DNA of 64,000 nt from an uncultured Ilyobacter sp. (GCF_963663625.1 NZ_OY760438.1:124001-188000), one strand, 5' to 3'. Positions 34,859 through 44,837 are shown, numbered from the stretch's first letter. Notes: a model not told the origin generated them from the sequence alone. A program made the numbers and translations.

Positions 34859-35316
34859 ATTTTCATCCCTCTTTATTTTTTCGACTACTATATCTCATAT
34901 ACAAAAAAATATACAAAAAAATTTTTTATAGATTATTTTTTTCAATATATTTCAATAGAGGAATTATTGAAAACTGACAGAAAATTAATTTGGAGATTAA
35001 AAAATATTGATATTGTCATATTGAAACTTACATTGTCAAATTAAATGTACCATTTAAAATAAAAAAGGTGTTACATTACTGTATTTTTTAACCCTTTTTA
35101 CAAGTGATTTTTTGTGATATCTAAAAATATTAAAAAGAGACTATTGCTTAAGCAATAGTCTCTTTTTAATTCTTGTAAATATCTCCAAGTTAATGTGACT
35201 AATTAAGAGCCTTTATGTAAGGCTCCTGATTATATTCTAATTTTAGCGCTATTATTTGTATTTTTTCTAAAAGCATGCTATAAAATGATATAGCCTTTAT
35301 AAGGAGGGGAAGAGAG
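34859..35316. other. Intergenic region with dispersed repeat
   Basis: The 458 bases contain no gene. Their main content is the repeat copy at about 35050-35168 (separate entry). A -10-like TATAAAAT near 35280 probably serves the regulator gene at 35317. Confidence 0.55.
35085..35168 (-). repeat. Dispersed intergenic repeat, copy 1
   Basis: A perfect 38-base palindrome at 35131-35168 (arm TAAAAAGAGACTATTGCTT) is followed on the minus strand by TTTTTAGATATCACAAAAAA and a CTTGTAAAAA block. The same order recurs in the other orientation near 63088-63165. Confidence 0.7.
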
Positions 35317-36579
35317 ATGAAAATAGGAATTATGGGTCCTAAAGACTCAATAGATAAAATTTTAAGCATACAGGATGAACTTGAAGATGATATTATACTT
35401 ATTCCCTATATAACCCATACACTTAAAGAAAGTCAGGAAATGATAGATAAGTGTCAGGAGGAGGTAGATGGAGTTTTATTTACAGGTTGTTCAGTCTACG
35501 ACTCAGTTTTTCAAATCAATAAGCTCTATAAGCCTAATAGGTTTGTTCCTCACAATGAAACCAGTATCTTTTCCTTCTTATTAAATGACAGTGACGACAA
35601 GATAACAAGTGTAAGTATAGATGTATTGGAAGAAAATATAGTAAGGGAATCACTGGCAGAAAGCAGAATAAATAATTATCGCGTTCTTCCACATAACCCT
35701 GGTTTTAAAGAGATAAATTATATAGAGTTTCATGAAAAAAATATCCTTGAGGGACAAGCTGAAGCTATCTTGACCAGCTTTAGTCCAATCTACGACTACT
35801 TTCAGAAAAAAGGATATCCAGTTTATAGACTTTATACTACAAGGTTCTCAATTAGAAATGCTATTAGCCACCTCATTAATGAGATAAAGAATAAGACCAT
35901 CGACTCCTCTAAGATATCGGTTCAGGTAATAAATATAGATTGCGAGGACAGAAGTTCCACAAAATTTGATACACTTCACAACATATTAGAATTTGAGAAG
36001 AGGATTATTCCCTATCTTAAGCTTATTCAGGGGGCTATCTTTAATAATGGGTGGAATGAGTTTATAATATTTTCTACCAAGGGGTCTGTCATAAGCAGTG
36101 AAGCCAAGGAAAATTTCCATAAAATTATAAATAAGACTCCATTTAAAGTGTACTCAGGGGTGGGTGTAGGAAGTACTGCTGCTGAGGCTGAGATGAATGC
36201 TCTATCTGCACTTAGGTTTAGTAAGAACAAAAATGAAAGCTGTTTCTACTTTATGCATGAGGACAAGAGGGTAGAGGGACCAATTAGTAATTTAGGATAT
36301 ATTACCTTAAAAAATAAAACTGTATCAAAGGATCTTCAAAAAATATCTGAAGATACAGGGCTTAGTATGAATTATATTGAAAAGATATTAAGTATTGTAA
36401 AACTTTATGGACTTAAGGAATTTTCAGCAGATGAGATGGCGGGGTATCTGGGAATTACAGGAAGGTCTTCTAGGAGAGTCCTGAAGAAACTTATCGATGG
36501 AGGATATGCTGAAGTAGTAGGTAAGGAAAATAAGCCGGGTTCTGGAAGACCTCAAAATATAATTAGAGTAAATATATAA
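35317..36579 (+). CDS. Probable transcriptional regulator with C-terminal winged helix
   Basis: A 420-residue protein. The last 85 residues form a helix-turn-helix domain (LSIVKLYGLKEFSADEMAGYLGI, then GRSSRRVLKKLIDGGYAEVVG, ending GSGRPQNIIRV). The middle part (about 190-325) contains GVGVGSTAAEAEMNALSALRFSK, which resembles GGDEF-like sensor domains of PucR/CdaR-type regulators. The N-terminal part (MKIGIMGPKDSIDKIL) is Rossmann-like and probably binds an effector. I do not know the exact family. It diverges in function with the amidohydrolase/AbgT cluster on the opposite strand, convergent with it, and is its likely regulator. Confidence 0.65.
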   Translation: MKIGIMGPKDSIDKILSIQDELEDDIILIPYITHTLKESQEMIDKCQEEVDGVLFTGCSVYDSVFQINKLYKPNRFVPHNETSIFSFLLNDSDDKITSVSIDVLEENIVRESLAESRINNYRVLPHNPGFKEINYIEFHEKNILEGQAEAILTSFSPIYDYFQKKGYPVYRLYTTRFSIRNAISHLINEIKNKTIDSSKISVQVINIDCEDRSSTKFDTLHNILEFEKRIIPYLKLIQGAIFNNGWNEFIIFSTKGSVISSEAKENFHKIINKTPFKVYSGVGVGSTAAEAEMNALSALRFSKNKNESCFYFMHEDKRVEGPISNLGYITLKNKTVSKDLQKISEDTGLSMNYIEKILSIVKLYGLKEFSADEMAGYLGITGRSSRRVLKKLIDGGYAEVVGKENKPGSGRPQNIIRVNI

Positions 36580-36600
36580 CTAAATAATGGAAGAATTAAC

Positions 36601-36632
36601 AAAAGTGCAGAGGTCTCTGCACTTTTGTTATT
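36601..36632 (+). terminator. Terminator of the regulator gene
   Basis: A perfect AAAAGTGCAGA/TCTGCACTTTT stem with a GGTC loop. The A and T flanks would work in both directions. Confidence 0.85.
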
Positions 36633-36765
36633 AACCGATGAAAGGTCCTCTAAAAGAACTATTCCCCCAAAAGAATTCCTCTTTTGTCCAGATCTTACTT
36701 TCACATGTTTCTTTGCTTTCAATAGTTTTTTCTTTATTGCCCCTTAGATAGGTTGGGGAACTTTA

Positions 36766-37734
36766 CTACTGAAAAATATTTAATTCTAAATTCCTTGAAA
36801 GTTCCTCAAGCATCATCATTCCAACTATACTGTTTCCCTTACTATCTAGAGATGGTCCAAAGGTTGCTATTCCCATATTGTTTGGAACTATTGCAATTAT
36901 TCCTCCACCAACACCACTTTTAGCAGGCAGTCCTACCCTTAATGCAAAGTTCCCAGAATCATCATACATACCACAGGTTAGCATTAGGGTTTTAACTATT
37001 GTTGTTATATTCTCTGGAATAATTCTCTCCCCATTTATTGGAGACACTCCCTTGCTTGCTAAAACAGCTGCAATGTTTGCTAAGTCCCTACAGGTAACTA
37101 GTATTGAGCATTGTTTGAAGTATAGATCTATTGTTTCCTCAACATTCCCATCTATTATGCCTTCATTTTTCATATAGTATGCAAGGGCCCTGTTTTTATT
37201 TCCTGTTTCCCTTTCAGAAATATAAACTTCTTCATCTATATCAATATCATTATTATTTGTTAGTTTACGTACAAAGTTTAATAGTCTTTCTAGTTTATGA
37301 TTTTGATTTTCTCCCTTAATCATTGATGCAACTGCTATTGCACCGGCATTAATCATCGGATTATGTGGTCTATGGGGTTTTGTTGTTTCAAGTTTTATTA
37401 TTGAATTAAATGGGTCTCCCGTTGGTTCCACCCCAACCCTACTAAAGACATGCTCTGAACCATTATCCATTATGGATAACATCAAAGTTATTGCCTTTGA
37501 AACACTTTGTATTGTAAATTTTTTCTCATATTCCCCAGCTCCATAGGCAATGCCATTCATATCTACTGCACATATACCAACATCACTTGGACTCGCCTTG
37601 GCTAGGGCTGGTATATAGGTTGCAACCTGTCCATGTCCTGAAAAAGGTCGATTTCTTTCAACCACTTCATATAATAAATTTTGTATTTTATTAATGGTAT
37701 TTACATTTTGAAATTCTTCAACTCTTAACTCCAT
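36766..37734 (-). CDS. glsA: Glutaminase A
   Basis: A 322-residue cytosolic serine-dependent glutaminase (beta-lactamase fold) that converts L-glutamine to glutamate and ammonia. The catalytic SxxK is in FTIQSVSKAITL, with NPMINAGAIAV and GLPAKSGVGGGIIAIVP also conserved. The length is normal (about 310-325). It is the last gene of the leftward cluster with AbgT and M20 hydrolases, which suggests release of glutamate from a glutamine-containing import. A hairpin separates it from the amidohydrolase gene. Confidence 0.92.
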   Translation of the reverse strand: MELRVEEFQNVNTINKIQNLLYEVVERNRPFSGHGQVATYIPALAKASPSDVGICAVDMNGIAYGAGEYEKKFTIQSVSKAITLMLSIMDNGSEHVFSRVGVEPTGDPFNSIIKLETTKPHRPHNPMINAGAIAVASMIKGENQNHKLERLLNFVRKLTNNNDIDIDEEVYISERETGNKNRALAYYMKNEGIIDGNVEETIDLYFKQCSILVTCRDLANIAAVLASKGVSPINGERIIPENITTIVKTLMLTCGMYDDSGNFALRVGLPAKSGVGGGIIAIVPNNMGIATFGPSLDSKGNSIVGMMMLEELSRNLELNIFQ

Positions 37735-37758
37735 CTCTTTGCCTCCTAAAGATATTTT

Positions 37759-37795
37759 AGAAGAAAAGAAACTGGATTTCTCCAGTCTCTTTTCA
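37759..37795 (-). terminator. Hairpin between amidohydrolase and glutaminase genes
   Basis: A stem of about 14 pairs with one mismatch (GAAAAGAGACTGGA and complement, GAAA loop) followed by TTCT. Partial termination or processing is likely. Confidence 0.55.
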
Positions 37796-37805
37796 AATTA
37801 TTTAT

Positions 37806-38963
37806 TTACTTTTTATAAACTATTTCTCCATTTATAAGTGTATATTCTACAGTAGCTTGCATTTCAAAGGGATGACCATTCCATACTACAATATCTGCAT
37901 CCTTACCGATTTCAATACTTCCAACCCTGTCATTAATTCCTAGTATTTCAGCAGGATAGATAGTTATCGCATTTAGGGCTTCTTCTTCCTTCATTCCTGC
38001 CTTAACTGAAAGAGCTGCACACATTGGTAGGTGCTGTAGTGGAACTACTGGGTGATCCGTTACTATTGCGATCTTAATCCCTGCATTACTTAATACTCCT
38101 GGTGTTACGAAGGATTTATTTTTAAGTTCAAACTTTGGTCTGTCTCCAAAGCTTGGTCCAACAATAACATCACATCCACTATTTTTAATGTGATCAACTA
38201 TTAAGTATCCATCGGTGCAGTGGTCTAGAGACATTTTAACTCCGAATTCCTTAGAAATTCTTATTGCAGTTAAAATATCATCTGCCCTATGAACATGGGC
38301 CTTTAAAGGAATTTCTCCATTTATAACTGGCTGTAATGACTCCATTTTAAAGTCAAAGGCTGGTTTCTTTGAAGGATCTTTCTTAGCTAAGTCTAGTTTG
38401 TTTTTATACTCCCTAGCCTTTATTAAGGTTTCTCTTAAAATTGCAGCTATTGCCATTCTAGTTGATGGAGATTGTTTCTTGTCACCAAAGATTTTTTTTG
38501 GATTTTCACCAAAGGCACACTTTATGGCAACGGGAGCCTTAACTATCATTTCATCCACACATATTCCTGAGGTTTTAATAACTGCATACTGTCCTGCAAT
38601 TACATTAGTGCTTCCAGGGCCTGTTGAAACACAGGTTATTCCTCCTTCACGGGCTTCCTCAAAATTTCTATCCATTGGGTTTATTGCATCTATTGCTCTA
38701 AGATGAGGGGTTACTGGGTCCGTTGACTCATTTCCATCAGCACCCTCAAAGCCTATGGCGTCCTCCCACATACCAAGGTGGCAATGGGCATCAATAATCC
38801 CCGGGGTAATGATCTTTCCATCGGCATATATTACCTCTACCCCTTCTACACACTCAATGTTTTCTCCTAGGGTCTCTATTTTTCCATCCTTAATTAGGAT
38901 ATCACCCTTATCGTAGTTTTTTCCTGTTGACGTAATTATTTGAGCATTTTTAATTAAAAGCAT
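37806..38963 (-). CDS. Amidohydrolase family protein (imidazolonepropionase-like)
   Basis: A 385-residue TIM-barrel metal hydrolase. The metal-binding HxH lies in GIIDAHCHLG (about 58-67), KAHVHRAD supplies a further His, SLDHC another, and IVTDHP the catalytic Asp. The C-terminal composite strand KDADIVVWNGHPFEMQATVEYTLINGEIVYK is typical of imidazolonepropionase/dihydroorotase-like enzymes. It hydrolyses a cyclic or linear amide; the substrate is unknown. It is placed between AbgT and glutaminase, which suggests a cyclic imide or acyl-amino-acid related compound. Confidence 0.8.
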   Translation of the reverse strand: MLLIKNAQIITSTGKNYDKGDILIKDGKIETLGENIECVEGVEVIYADGKIITPGIIDAHCHLGMWEDAIGFEGADGNESTDPVTPHLRAIDAINPMDRNFEEAREGGITCVSTGPGSTNVIAGQYAVIKTSGICVDEMIVKAPVAIKCAFGENPKKIFGDKKQSPSTRMAIAAILRETLIKAREYKNKLDLAKKDPSKKPAFDFKMESLQPVINGEIPLKAHVHRADDILTAIRISKEFGVKMSLDHCTDGYLIVDHIKNSGCDVIVGPSFGDRPKFELKNKSFVTPGVLSNAGIKIAIVTDHPVVPLQHLPMCAALSVKAGMKEEEALNAITIYPAEILGINDRVGSIEIGKDADIVVWNGHPFEMQATVEYTLINGEIVYKK

Positions 38964-39008
38964 TATCTGCCCTCCACAATAATTTAATATTATCCTAATT
39001 AGGCTTTT

Positions 39009-40568
39009 TTATTGAATGTAGAATATTCCACCTCCAGGACCTAGTGGTAGGTTAAGGAACATGAATACTAATAAAAGTATTGTCCAAACTATACCAAATA
39101 CTATTGTATATGGTGTCATGTTTGCCATTATTGTTCCCATACCTGCATCCTTATCATACTTCTTAGCGAAGGCAATTACAATTGGGAAGTATGGTGATAA
39201 AGGAGTTATAGTATTTGTAATTGAATCTCCTATACGGAATGCCATTTGTGTTAAGGCTGGGTCATATCCAAGTAACATAAACATTGGTATGAATATTGGA
39301 GCCATAATAGCCCACTTAGCTGAAGCACTACCAATTAATAGGTTTAATAAGCAAGTTATTAATATGAAACCTATTATTAGTCCGCCACCTGTGATTCCTG
39401 CATTTCTTAAAAACTCTGCACCCTTTACAGAAGTTAATATACCCATGTTTGACCAGTTAAAGAATGCTAGAAATTGTGATGCCATAAATGCTAGAAGGAT
39501 GTATCCACCCATTTCTCCAACAGATTTTGACATCATAGAAACTACATCTCTATGGTTTTTAATCACACCAGTTACTTTTCCATAAACTACCCCTGGAACA
39601 AAGAATAATAGTGTTATTAATGGAACTATGCCCTGCATTAATGGCGATTTAAATGCTAATACTGATCCTGATTCAGCATCAGCCATAAATGGATCATTAC
39701 CAAGGCTTAATCCAAGTACTATTGCTATTAAAACAAGTGCTGATATACCTGCTAGCTTTAAACCCTTCTTTTGAACATCTGACAATGTAGTAGATGCTGT
39801 TTCTTGGTGTTCACCTTCATATTTTCCTAAACGAGGTTCAACAATTTTTTCTGTAACGAAAACCCCTGCTGCAAGTATTAATAATGTTGAAGCTATTATA
39901 AAATAGTAGTTCATTGCTGGAGTATTATTATAAATTGGATTAATAACTTGAGCTGCTGGTATTGTAAAGCTTGCAGCAATAATGTCTGACATATTTATCA
40001 TGAAGTTTGCTGCAAATCCGCCTGTTACCCCTGCATATGCTGCAAAGATACCTGCTAGTGGATGTCTTCCAACTGCTAGGAATATAACTGCTGCAAGTGG
40101 AGGTAATACGATGTTTCCTGCATCACCTGCTGCATTTGCTAATATACCTGCAAGTAATATAACTGCTGTAACTAGTTTACTTGGAACCTTAGCAACAGAA
40201 TTTCTCATTGCCATTTCCATAAGACCTGATTTTTCTGCCACACCAGCACCAAACATTACAACTAATACTAGACCTAAAGCTGGGAAACCTTGAAAGTTTC
40301 TAACAACCTCACTTAATATTTTTCTAAATCCTTCTTTACTCATTAAATTAACTACAGTTATTGTCTCTTGTGTACTTGGATGCACAACAGAAACACCCGT
40401 ACTTGATATAATTGCTGATAAAACTATTACGATACCCCCTAGTATCATGAATAAAACAACTGGGTCTGGTAGTTTGTTTCCTGCCTTTTCTATGGCACTT
40501 AAAAACTTACCGAAAAAATTTTTCTTTTCTTTTTGCATTTCAATTTTTCCCATTTCAACTTTTTCCAT
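39009..40568 (-). CDS. AbgT family transporter
   Basis: A 519-residue inner-membrane protein with about eleven hydrophobic segments. It matches the p-aminobenzoyl-glutamate transporter family: NKLPDPVVLFMILGG at the start, the AEKSGLMEMAM segment, AGDAGNIVLPPLAAVIF and the IGDSITNTITPLSPYFPIV loop with the substrate- and ion-binding Asn and Ser residues. Family members import p-aminobenzoyl-glutamate or, in some species, export sulfonamides. In this cluster, with two amidohydrolases and a glutaminase, uptake of an N-acyl-glutamate or amide is the natural reading. Confidence 0.9.
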   Translation of the reverse strand: MEKVEMGKIEMQKEKKNFFGKFLSAIEKAGNKLPDPVVLFMILGGIVIVLSAIISSTGVSVVHPSTQETITVVNLMSKEGFRKILSEVVRNFQGFPALGLVLVVMFGAGVAEKSGLMEMAMRNSVAKVPSKLVTAVILLAGILANAAGDAGNIVLPPLAAVIFLAVGRHPLAGIFAAYAGVTGGFAANFMINMSDIIAASFTIPAAQVINPIYNNTPAMNYYFIIASTLLILAAGVFVTEKIVEPRLGKYEGEHQETASTTLSDVQKKGLKLAGISALVLIAIVLGLSLGNDPFMADAESGSVLAFKSPLMQGIVPLITLLFFVPGVVYGKVTGVIKNHRDVVSMMSKSVGEMGGYILLAFMASQFLAFFNWSNMGILTSVKGAEFLRNAGITGGGLIIGFILITCLLNLLIGSASAKWAIMAPIFIPMFMLLGYDPALTQMAFRIGDSITNTITPLSPYFPIVIAFAKKYDKDAGMGTIMANMTPYTIVFGIVWTILLLVFMFLNLPLGPGGGIFYIQ

Positions 40569-40589
40569 TTTTATTCTCCTCCCACCATT

Positions 40590-41807
40590 TTAATTTATTT
40601 TATTTAAAAAATTGATAACAATATTGCTGTATGCTTCAATTGCAAGGCTCAATGCCTCTTCATCAATTGTGAACATTGGATGATGAATATCCTGGGTTAT
40701 TCCCATACCTTCATTTCTAATTCCAACCCATAAAAAAGTTCCAGGTACCTTTTGAAGATAAAAGGCAAAGTCCTCTCCTCCCATGGATGGCCTTTCTATT
40801 ATTTCTATACTGTCTTTTCCAAACCGATTTATTATTGAGTTTTTTACAAAATCTGTAAAATCATTATCATTTACAGTTACTGGATAATTATATGTGTATT
40901 TGAATTCACATGTAGCCCCATAGGAAGTTACTATTGATTCAACGTTCTTTTCTATTATTTGTGGCAACATTTTTCTAAGATCTGGGTTTAGGGTCCTAAC
41001 TGTTCCCCTTAGTATTGCTTCATTTGGTATTACATTAAAGGTTTCCCCAGCGTTAAAATTACAAACGGAAATTACCACAGGCTCTAGCGGGTCCATCTTT
41101 CTTGTTTTTATATTTTGTATATTACCTATGATTTCACTGCCAATTATTATCGGGTCAACGGCATTTTGTGGCTGGGCAGCATGCCCACCTTTTCCAATAA
41201 TCTTAATCTCAAAGACATCCGTTGATGCCATTATTGGGCCAGTTTTAATACCAAACTTACCACACTCTATGTTCCAAACATGGGCCCCTATTATTGCATC
41301 TATCCTAGGATTTTCTAACACCCCTTCTTCAATCATGGGTTTTGCACCACCGCTTGTCTCTTCAGCTGGTTGAAAGATAAACTTTACATTTCCATGTAGT
41401 TCATCTTTAAGCTTAGATAAAACAATTGCAGCTCCTAGTGCAAAGGTCATATGGGCGTCGTGACCGCAGGCATGCATTCTACCGTCATATTTTGATTTAT
41501 AGGAAAAATCATTTAATTCATTAATCGGGAGGGCGTCCATATCTGCCCTTATGGCTATTGTTTTTCCAGGATATTTACCAATAAGTAGTCCAACAACTCC
41601 AGTTTTGGCAACTCCCCTTTGAACTTCAATTCCTAATTTCTCAAGAATTGTTGCTATGTATTTACTTGTTTCAAACTCATCATAACCAAGCTCTGGATGT
41701 TGATGTAGATGTCGTCTTATTTCAATAAAAGAATTTTTGTTACATTTAGTTAACTCATTTATTCTATCATAGATACATTTGTTTTCTCTATGTAATATTG
41801 CTTCCAT
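40590..41807 (-). CDS. M20 family amidohydrolase (AbgB/HipO-like)
   Basis: A 405-residue cytosolic zinc amidohydrolase of peptidase family M20D. Metal and catalytic motifs are present: RRHLHQHPELGY, ADMDALPI, HACGHDAHM, FQPAEETSGGA and the closing MGGEDFAFYLQKVPG. It cleaves N-acyl or aminobenzoyl amino acids. It is the first gene of the leftward cluster and sits 21 bases before the AbgT gene, matching the logic of E. coli abgAB-abgT. Confidence 0.88.
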   Translation of the reverse strand: MEAILHRENKCIYDRINELTKCNKNSFIEIRRHLHQHPELGYDEFETSKYIATILEKLGIEVQRGVAKTGVVGLLIGKYPGKTIAIRADMDALPINELNDFSYKSKYDGRMHACGHDAHMTFALGAAIVLSKLKDELHGNVKFIFQPAEETSGGAKPMIEEGVLENPRIDAIIGAHVWNIECGKFGIKTGPIMASTDVFEIKIIGKGGHAAQPQNAVDPIIIGSEIIGNIQNIKTRKMDPLEPVVISVCNFNAGETFNVIPNEAILRGTVRTLNPDLRKMLPQIIEKNVESIVTSYGATCEFKYTYNYPVTVNDNDFTDFVKNSIINRFGKDSIEIIERPSMGGEDFAFYLQKVPGTFLWVGIRNEGMGITQDIHHPMFTIDEEALSLAIEAYSNIVINFLNKIN

Positions 41808-42067
41808 TGCTATGTCACTTCCTTTATAAATGTAAATGCAATTAACGTGCCAAATTTTAAAATTTTACTTTATAAACCCGATTTAAAACCCAGGTTATAC
41901 CTTGTTACTACAGGGCTTTACATGAATTCTCATAATATTTTTGTGTTTATTTTATCAATCCTTAAATGAGTTTATATTAGTGTCTCATGAATAACTGATA
42001 TTTCGCTCTTGGCCTTTCATAATATTCTCTTTAGTACTGAGCTCGAAACATCATTTATATAATAAAA
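41808..42067. other. Intergenic region between two M20 genes
   Basis: An AT-rich spacer that must contain the promoter of the leftward AbgT cluster. No gene or clear repeat is visible. Confidence 0.5.
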
Positions 42068-43282
42068 TTAATTATAATTTTTAAGAAATTCCACGAGTAC
42101 CTCAGATGCTATCTCCAGGTCTTCAGATTTAACTGATTCCAGAGGGTTATGACTTATTCCGTCCTTACATCTTACAAATAACATCCCCATATCGGTAAGG
42201 TTTTTCATTTCTTGGGCATCGTGGCCCGCTCCGCTTGGGAAGTTAAAAGGCTTATATCCAATATCCTCAACACTTTTTTCTAGCATATTTATTATTCTGC
42301 TGCTACACTCACATGAGGGCGCTATGTTTGTATTTTCAACCTTAAACCTGAGCTTTCTTCTCTCAGCTACCTTACTCACTATTTCCTTAAACTTCTCTAC
42401 AGATGAGGCTATAAGATTGTTGTCCAAAGATCTGATATCCAGGGTAAATCTGGATTTTCCTGGAATAACATTAATAGAACCAGGAGAGAGCTCTACGATT
42501 CCGAAAGTAGCCACGATTCCATCTAGTTTTTCTATATAATTTGTAAACTCAACCATTACTTCAGCACTACCTATACCTGCATCACTTCTATACTTCATAG
42601 GCACGGTTCCTGCATGGCCAGCTATCCCTTCAATATCTATTTGATACCTATGGGATCCTTGGATGGCATTTACTATCCCTATGGCCAAATCTTCGTGTTC
42701 AAGAACAGGCCCCTGCTCAATATGGATCTCTAGATAAGCTGTAACATTCTCCTTTAAACGACACTCTCCAATTGCTTCAGGATTCAATCCAAAGTTAATT
42801 AACTCATCTCTAAGACTCGTCCCCTCTTCAGAAATCCTTTCTAGAAGATCCTCTGTGAATGTTCCGGCTAATGCTTTTGAACCTAGATAAGTAGTTGCAA
42901 ACCTTACTCCTTCCTCATCACCAAAGGAAACGATCTTTACATTATAATCTAATTCTATTCCATCCTTGATGCACTTTTCCAGGGCAACTATCGGAAGTAT
43001 TATTCCAAGGGCCCCATCATACTTCCCCCCATTTTTAACTGTGTCCTGGTGAGATCCCAGCACCAAGGTTTTGTCTGTATTTTTGGAAGTACGATATGTC
43101 CCAATAAGATTTCCAATATTATCCATCTCTACTTCAAGTCCGGCTTTTTCCATAATTTCTCTTAAGTAATTGGATGCCTCCCTGTGTTCCTTTGTAAGGA
43201 AGAGCCTTGTGATTCCCTCTCCAGAATCAGTAAACTGTGAGAGGGCCTCGAGTTTTTCATAAGCTAAATTTCCTAAGTTCAT
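42068..43282 (-). CDS. M20 hydrolase, N-carbamoyl-amino acid / allantoate type
   Basis: A 404-residue zinc hydrolase of the hydantoinase/carbamoylase group. Conserved segments are LVLGSHQDTVKNGGKYDG, FGDEEGVRF, EIHIEQGPVLE, GIAGHAGTVPMKYRSDA and SGAGHDAQEM, holding the two-metal site. It probably removes a carbamoyl or ureido group (N-carbamoyl-L-amino acid, allantoate or ureidoglycolate). The frame extends back to 43318, but GGAGG lies just ahead of the ATG at 43282. It is separated from the AbgT cluster by 260 bases and may be a separate unit. Confidence 0.83.
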   Translation of the reverse strand: MNLGNLAYEKLEALSQFTDSGEGITRLFLTKEHREASNYLREIMEKAGLEVEMDNIGNLIGTYRTSKNTDKTLVLGSHQDTVKNGGKYDGALGIILPIVALEKCIKDGIELDYNVKIVSFGDEEGVRFATTYLGSKALAGTFTEDLLERISEEGTSLRDELINFGLNPEAIGECRLKENVTAYLEIHIEQGPVLEHEDLAIGIVNAIQGSHRYQIDIEGIAGHAGTVPMKYRSDAGIGSAEVMVEFTNYIEKLDGIVATFGIVELSPGSINVIPGKSRFTLDIRSLDNNLIASSVEKFKEIVSKVAERRKLRFKVENTNIAPSCECSSRIINMLEKSVEDIGYKPFNFPSGAGHDAQEMKNLTDMGMLFVRCKDGISHNPLESVKSEDLEIASEVLVEFLKNYN

Positions 43283-43632
43283 CTTTACCCTCCATAATAT
43301 AAATTTAATTAAAGACAATGACCGGAATAAGACCTTAAAAGAATTATAGCCTCTCTTTTTTCTAAAAGCAAATTTTTTTTATTTTTTTAAAACTTAAAAT
43401 TTAGTTATTGTGACGAAAAGTTTAGTATAAAGATAGAAAATTAGTCTATGAGTTCAAAATCATCTTTTCGGTGGTTCTCCCTGTCAAGTGCATCACTTAG
43501 CTAATTAATTTGACTTATGTAAAAAATAAAATCCCTAAGAAGATTAAATTCCAGATGCTATTGCGATTTCTTCTATTTGATATTTTTTGAAAGAATTCAT
43601 AATTCTTTTTTGGTCTTCTGTCAATATAGTAG
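43283..43632. other. Intergenic region at the left edge of the IS-rich zone
   Basis: It includes the promoter region of the M20 gene and, from about 43490, what looks like the right flank or terminus of the decayed IS3 element. No intact gene is visible. Confidence 0.45.
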
Positions 43633-44260
43633 TCAACCTAACACCAATTTTTTATGTAGTTTTTCAAATTCAACAGGGGAGACATTTCCTAAGAAGCTGT
43701 GTCTCCTCTCTTTATTATAAAATTCTATGTAATCAAATATCATTGCCCTCATATACCTCTTAGTTACTAAAACCATCTCTTTCTTTAAATAAACATGAAA
43801 AGATTCTATCACTGCATTATCATAACAGTTCCCATATCTACTCATAGATTGGACTAACCCAAGCTTCTTTAAAATGTTAGAGTACTCCTTGCTTGAATAT
43901 TTCGATCCTTGATCACTATAAATTATAAGCCCTTCCTTTGGTTCTTCCAGTAAAAATGCCCTTATTAAAGAATCACTCACTAGTCATGCGCTTACCTATG
44001 TGTTATTTTCTTTCATTATTCTACTTACTCGTCTTTCGCTTGTTACTATGCCATATTCATCCTTTAGCCTAGGGGCTCCATAGCTCCTCTTATGCCTGTT
44101 CTTTCTGACCTCTAGAATACTATCTAGAATCCCTTGGTCTTTTTTCTTTCTCTCAGTAGTTTTGTTATTCTGAAACTTATTAAAACCACTTCGAGAGACT
44201 TCTAGGGCTCTACATATCTGTGTATTTCAACGAAGATAAAGAGTCTTTTTTAGTTATTTT
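43633..44260 (-). pseudogene. Decayed IS3-family transposase (orfB)
   Basis: Two blocks of an IS3-family OrfB are in the same frame. The first (44260 down to about 44000) reads ICRALEVSRSGFNKFQNN and GAPRLKDEYGIVTSERRVSRIMKEN. It runs into a TAG and TGA, after which the second block (43980-43633) gives GLIIYSDQGSKYSSKEY, RYGNCYDNAVIESFHVYLKKE and YIEFYNKERRHSFLGNVSP, with the second catalytic Asp and the Glu. About 100 residues including the first catalytic Asp are missing between them. Confidence 0.85.
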
Positions 44261-44409
44261 GTTTTCCTGGAGAAGAAGAAGATATTCCTTAAAAAATTCT
44301 GTGAACTCTATTTCAAGTATTTTTCACCTGAGCCATGAGTTTCACTTTATTCACAGGAGGATATGAGAAATATGACAGTAAAACTAATATATGGAGTGAA
44401 AACACTTTT

Positions 44410-44733
44410 TTAGATAACTTTTTTAAAGCTATTTATTCTGTAATCTACTGGCGTTTGACAACCGAGATAAGAGTTGATTCTGTGGTTGTTAAACCAGTTA
44501 ACATAATCTAGTAATTCATAATTTAATTCTTCTAAAAAATCAAAATAAATTCCATTTATAAATTCTGTCTTTATGGTTTTGAAGTTGCCTTCTTCCACCA
44601 CATTATCATATGGGCAGCCTTTCATACCTAAAGAACTTTTAATATTAAAGGTATCTAGCGTTCTTTTTATTAATTGATTTTTAAATTCATCTGTGTAGGT
44701 ACGACGTTTTCTCTTTTGGTTTGACATGGTCAT
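44410..44733 (-). pseudogene. Internally deleted IS3-family element (orfA-orfB fusion)
   Basis: A 107-codon frame joins the start of an OrfA (MSNQKRKRRTYTDEFKNQLI) directly to the C-terminus of an OrfB (KGCPYDNVVEEGNFKTIKTEF, YVNWFNNHRINSYLGCQTPVDYR). More than 200 codons in the middle are missing, so no transposase can result. A CTGTCCAAT-type end near 44781 may be one terminus. Confidence 0.8.
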
Positions 44734-44837
44734 GATTATTCTCCTTTGGTTTTATATTTTATTTTACATGACCTTAAAAAACTGTCCAATATATTGTAAT
44801 CTATCCAATACGCATATCTGTTTACGGGAGGAAACTT

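Noticed and set aside
39061-39585. A 174-codon plus-strand frame inside the AbgT gene
   Set aside because: It is an antisense shadow of a membrane protein gene, and the product lacks a start signal or family resemblance.
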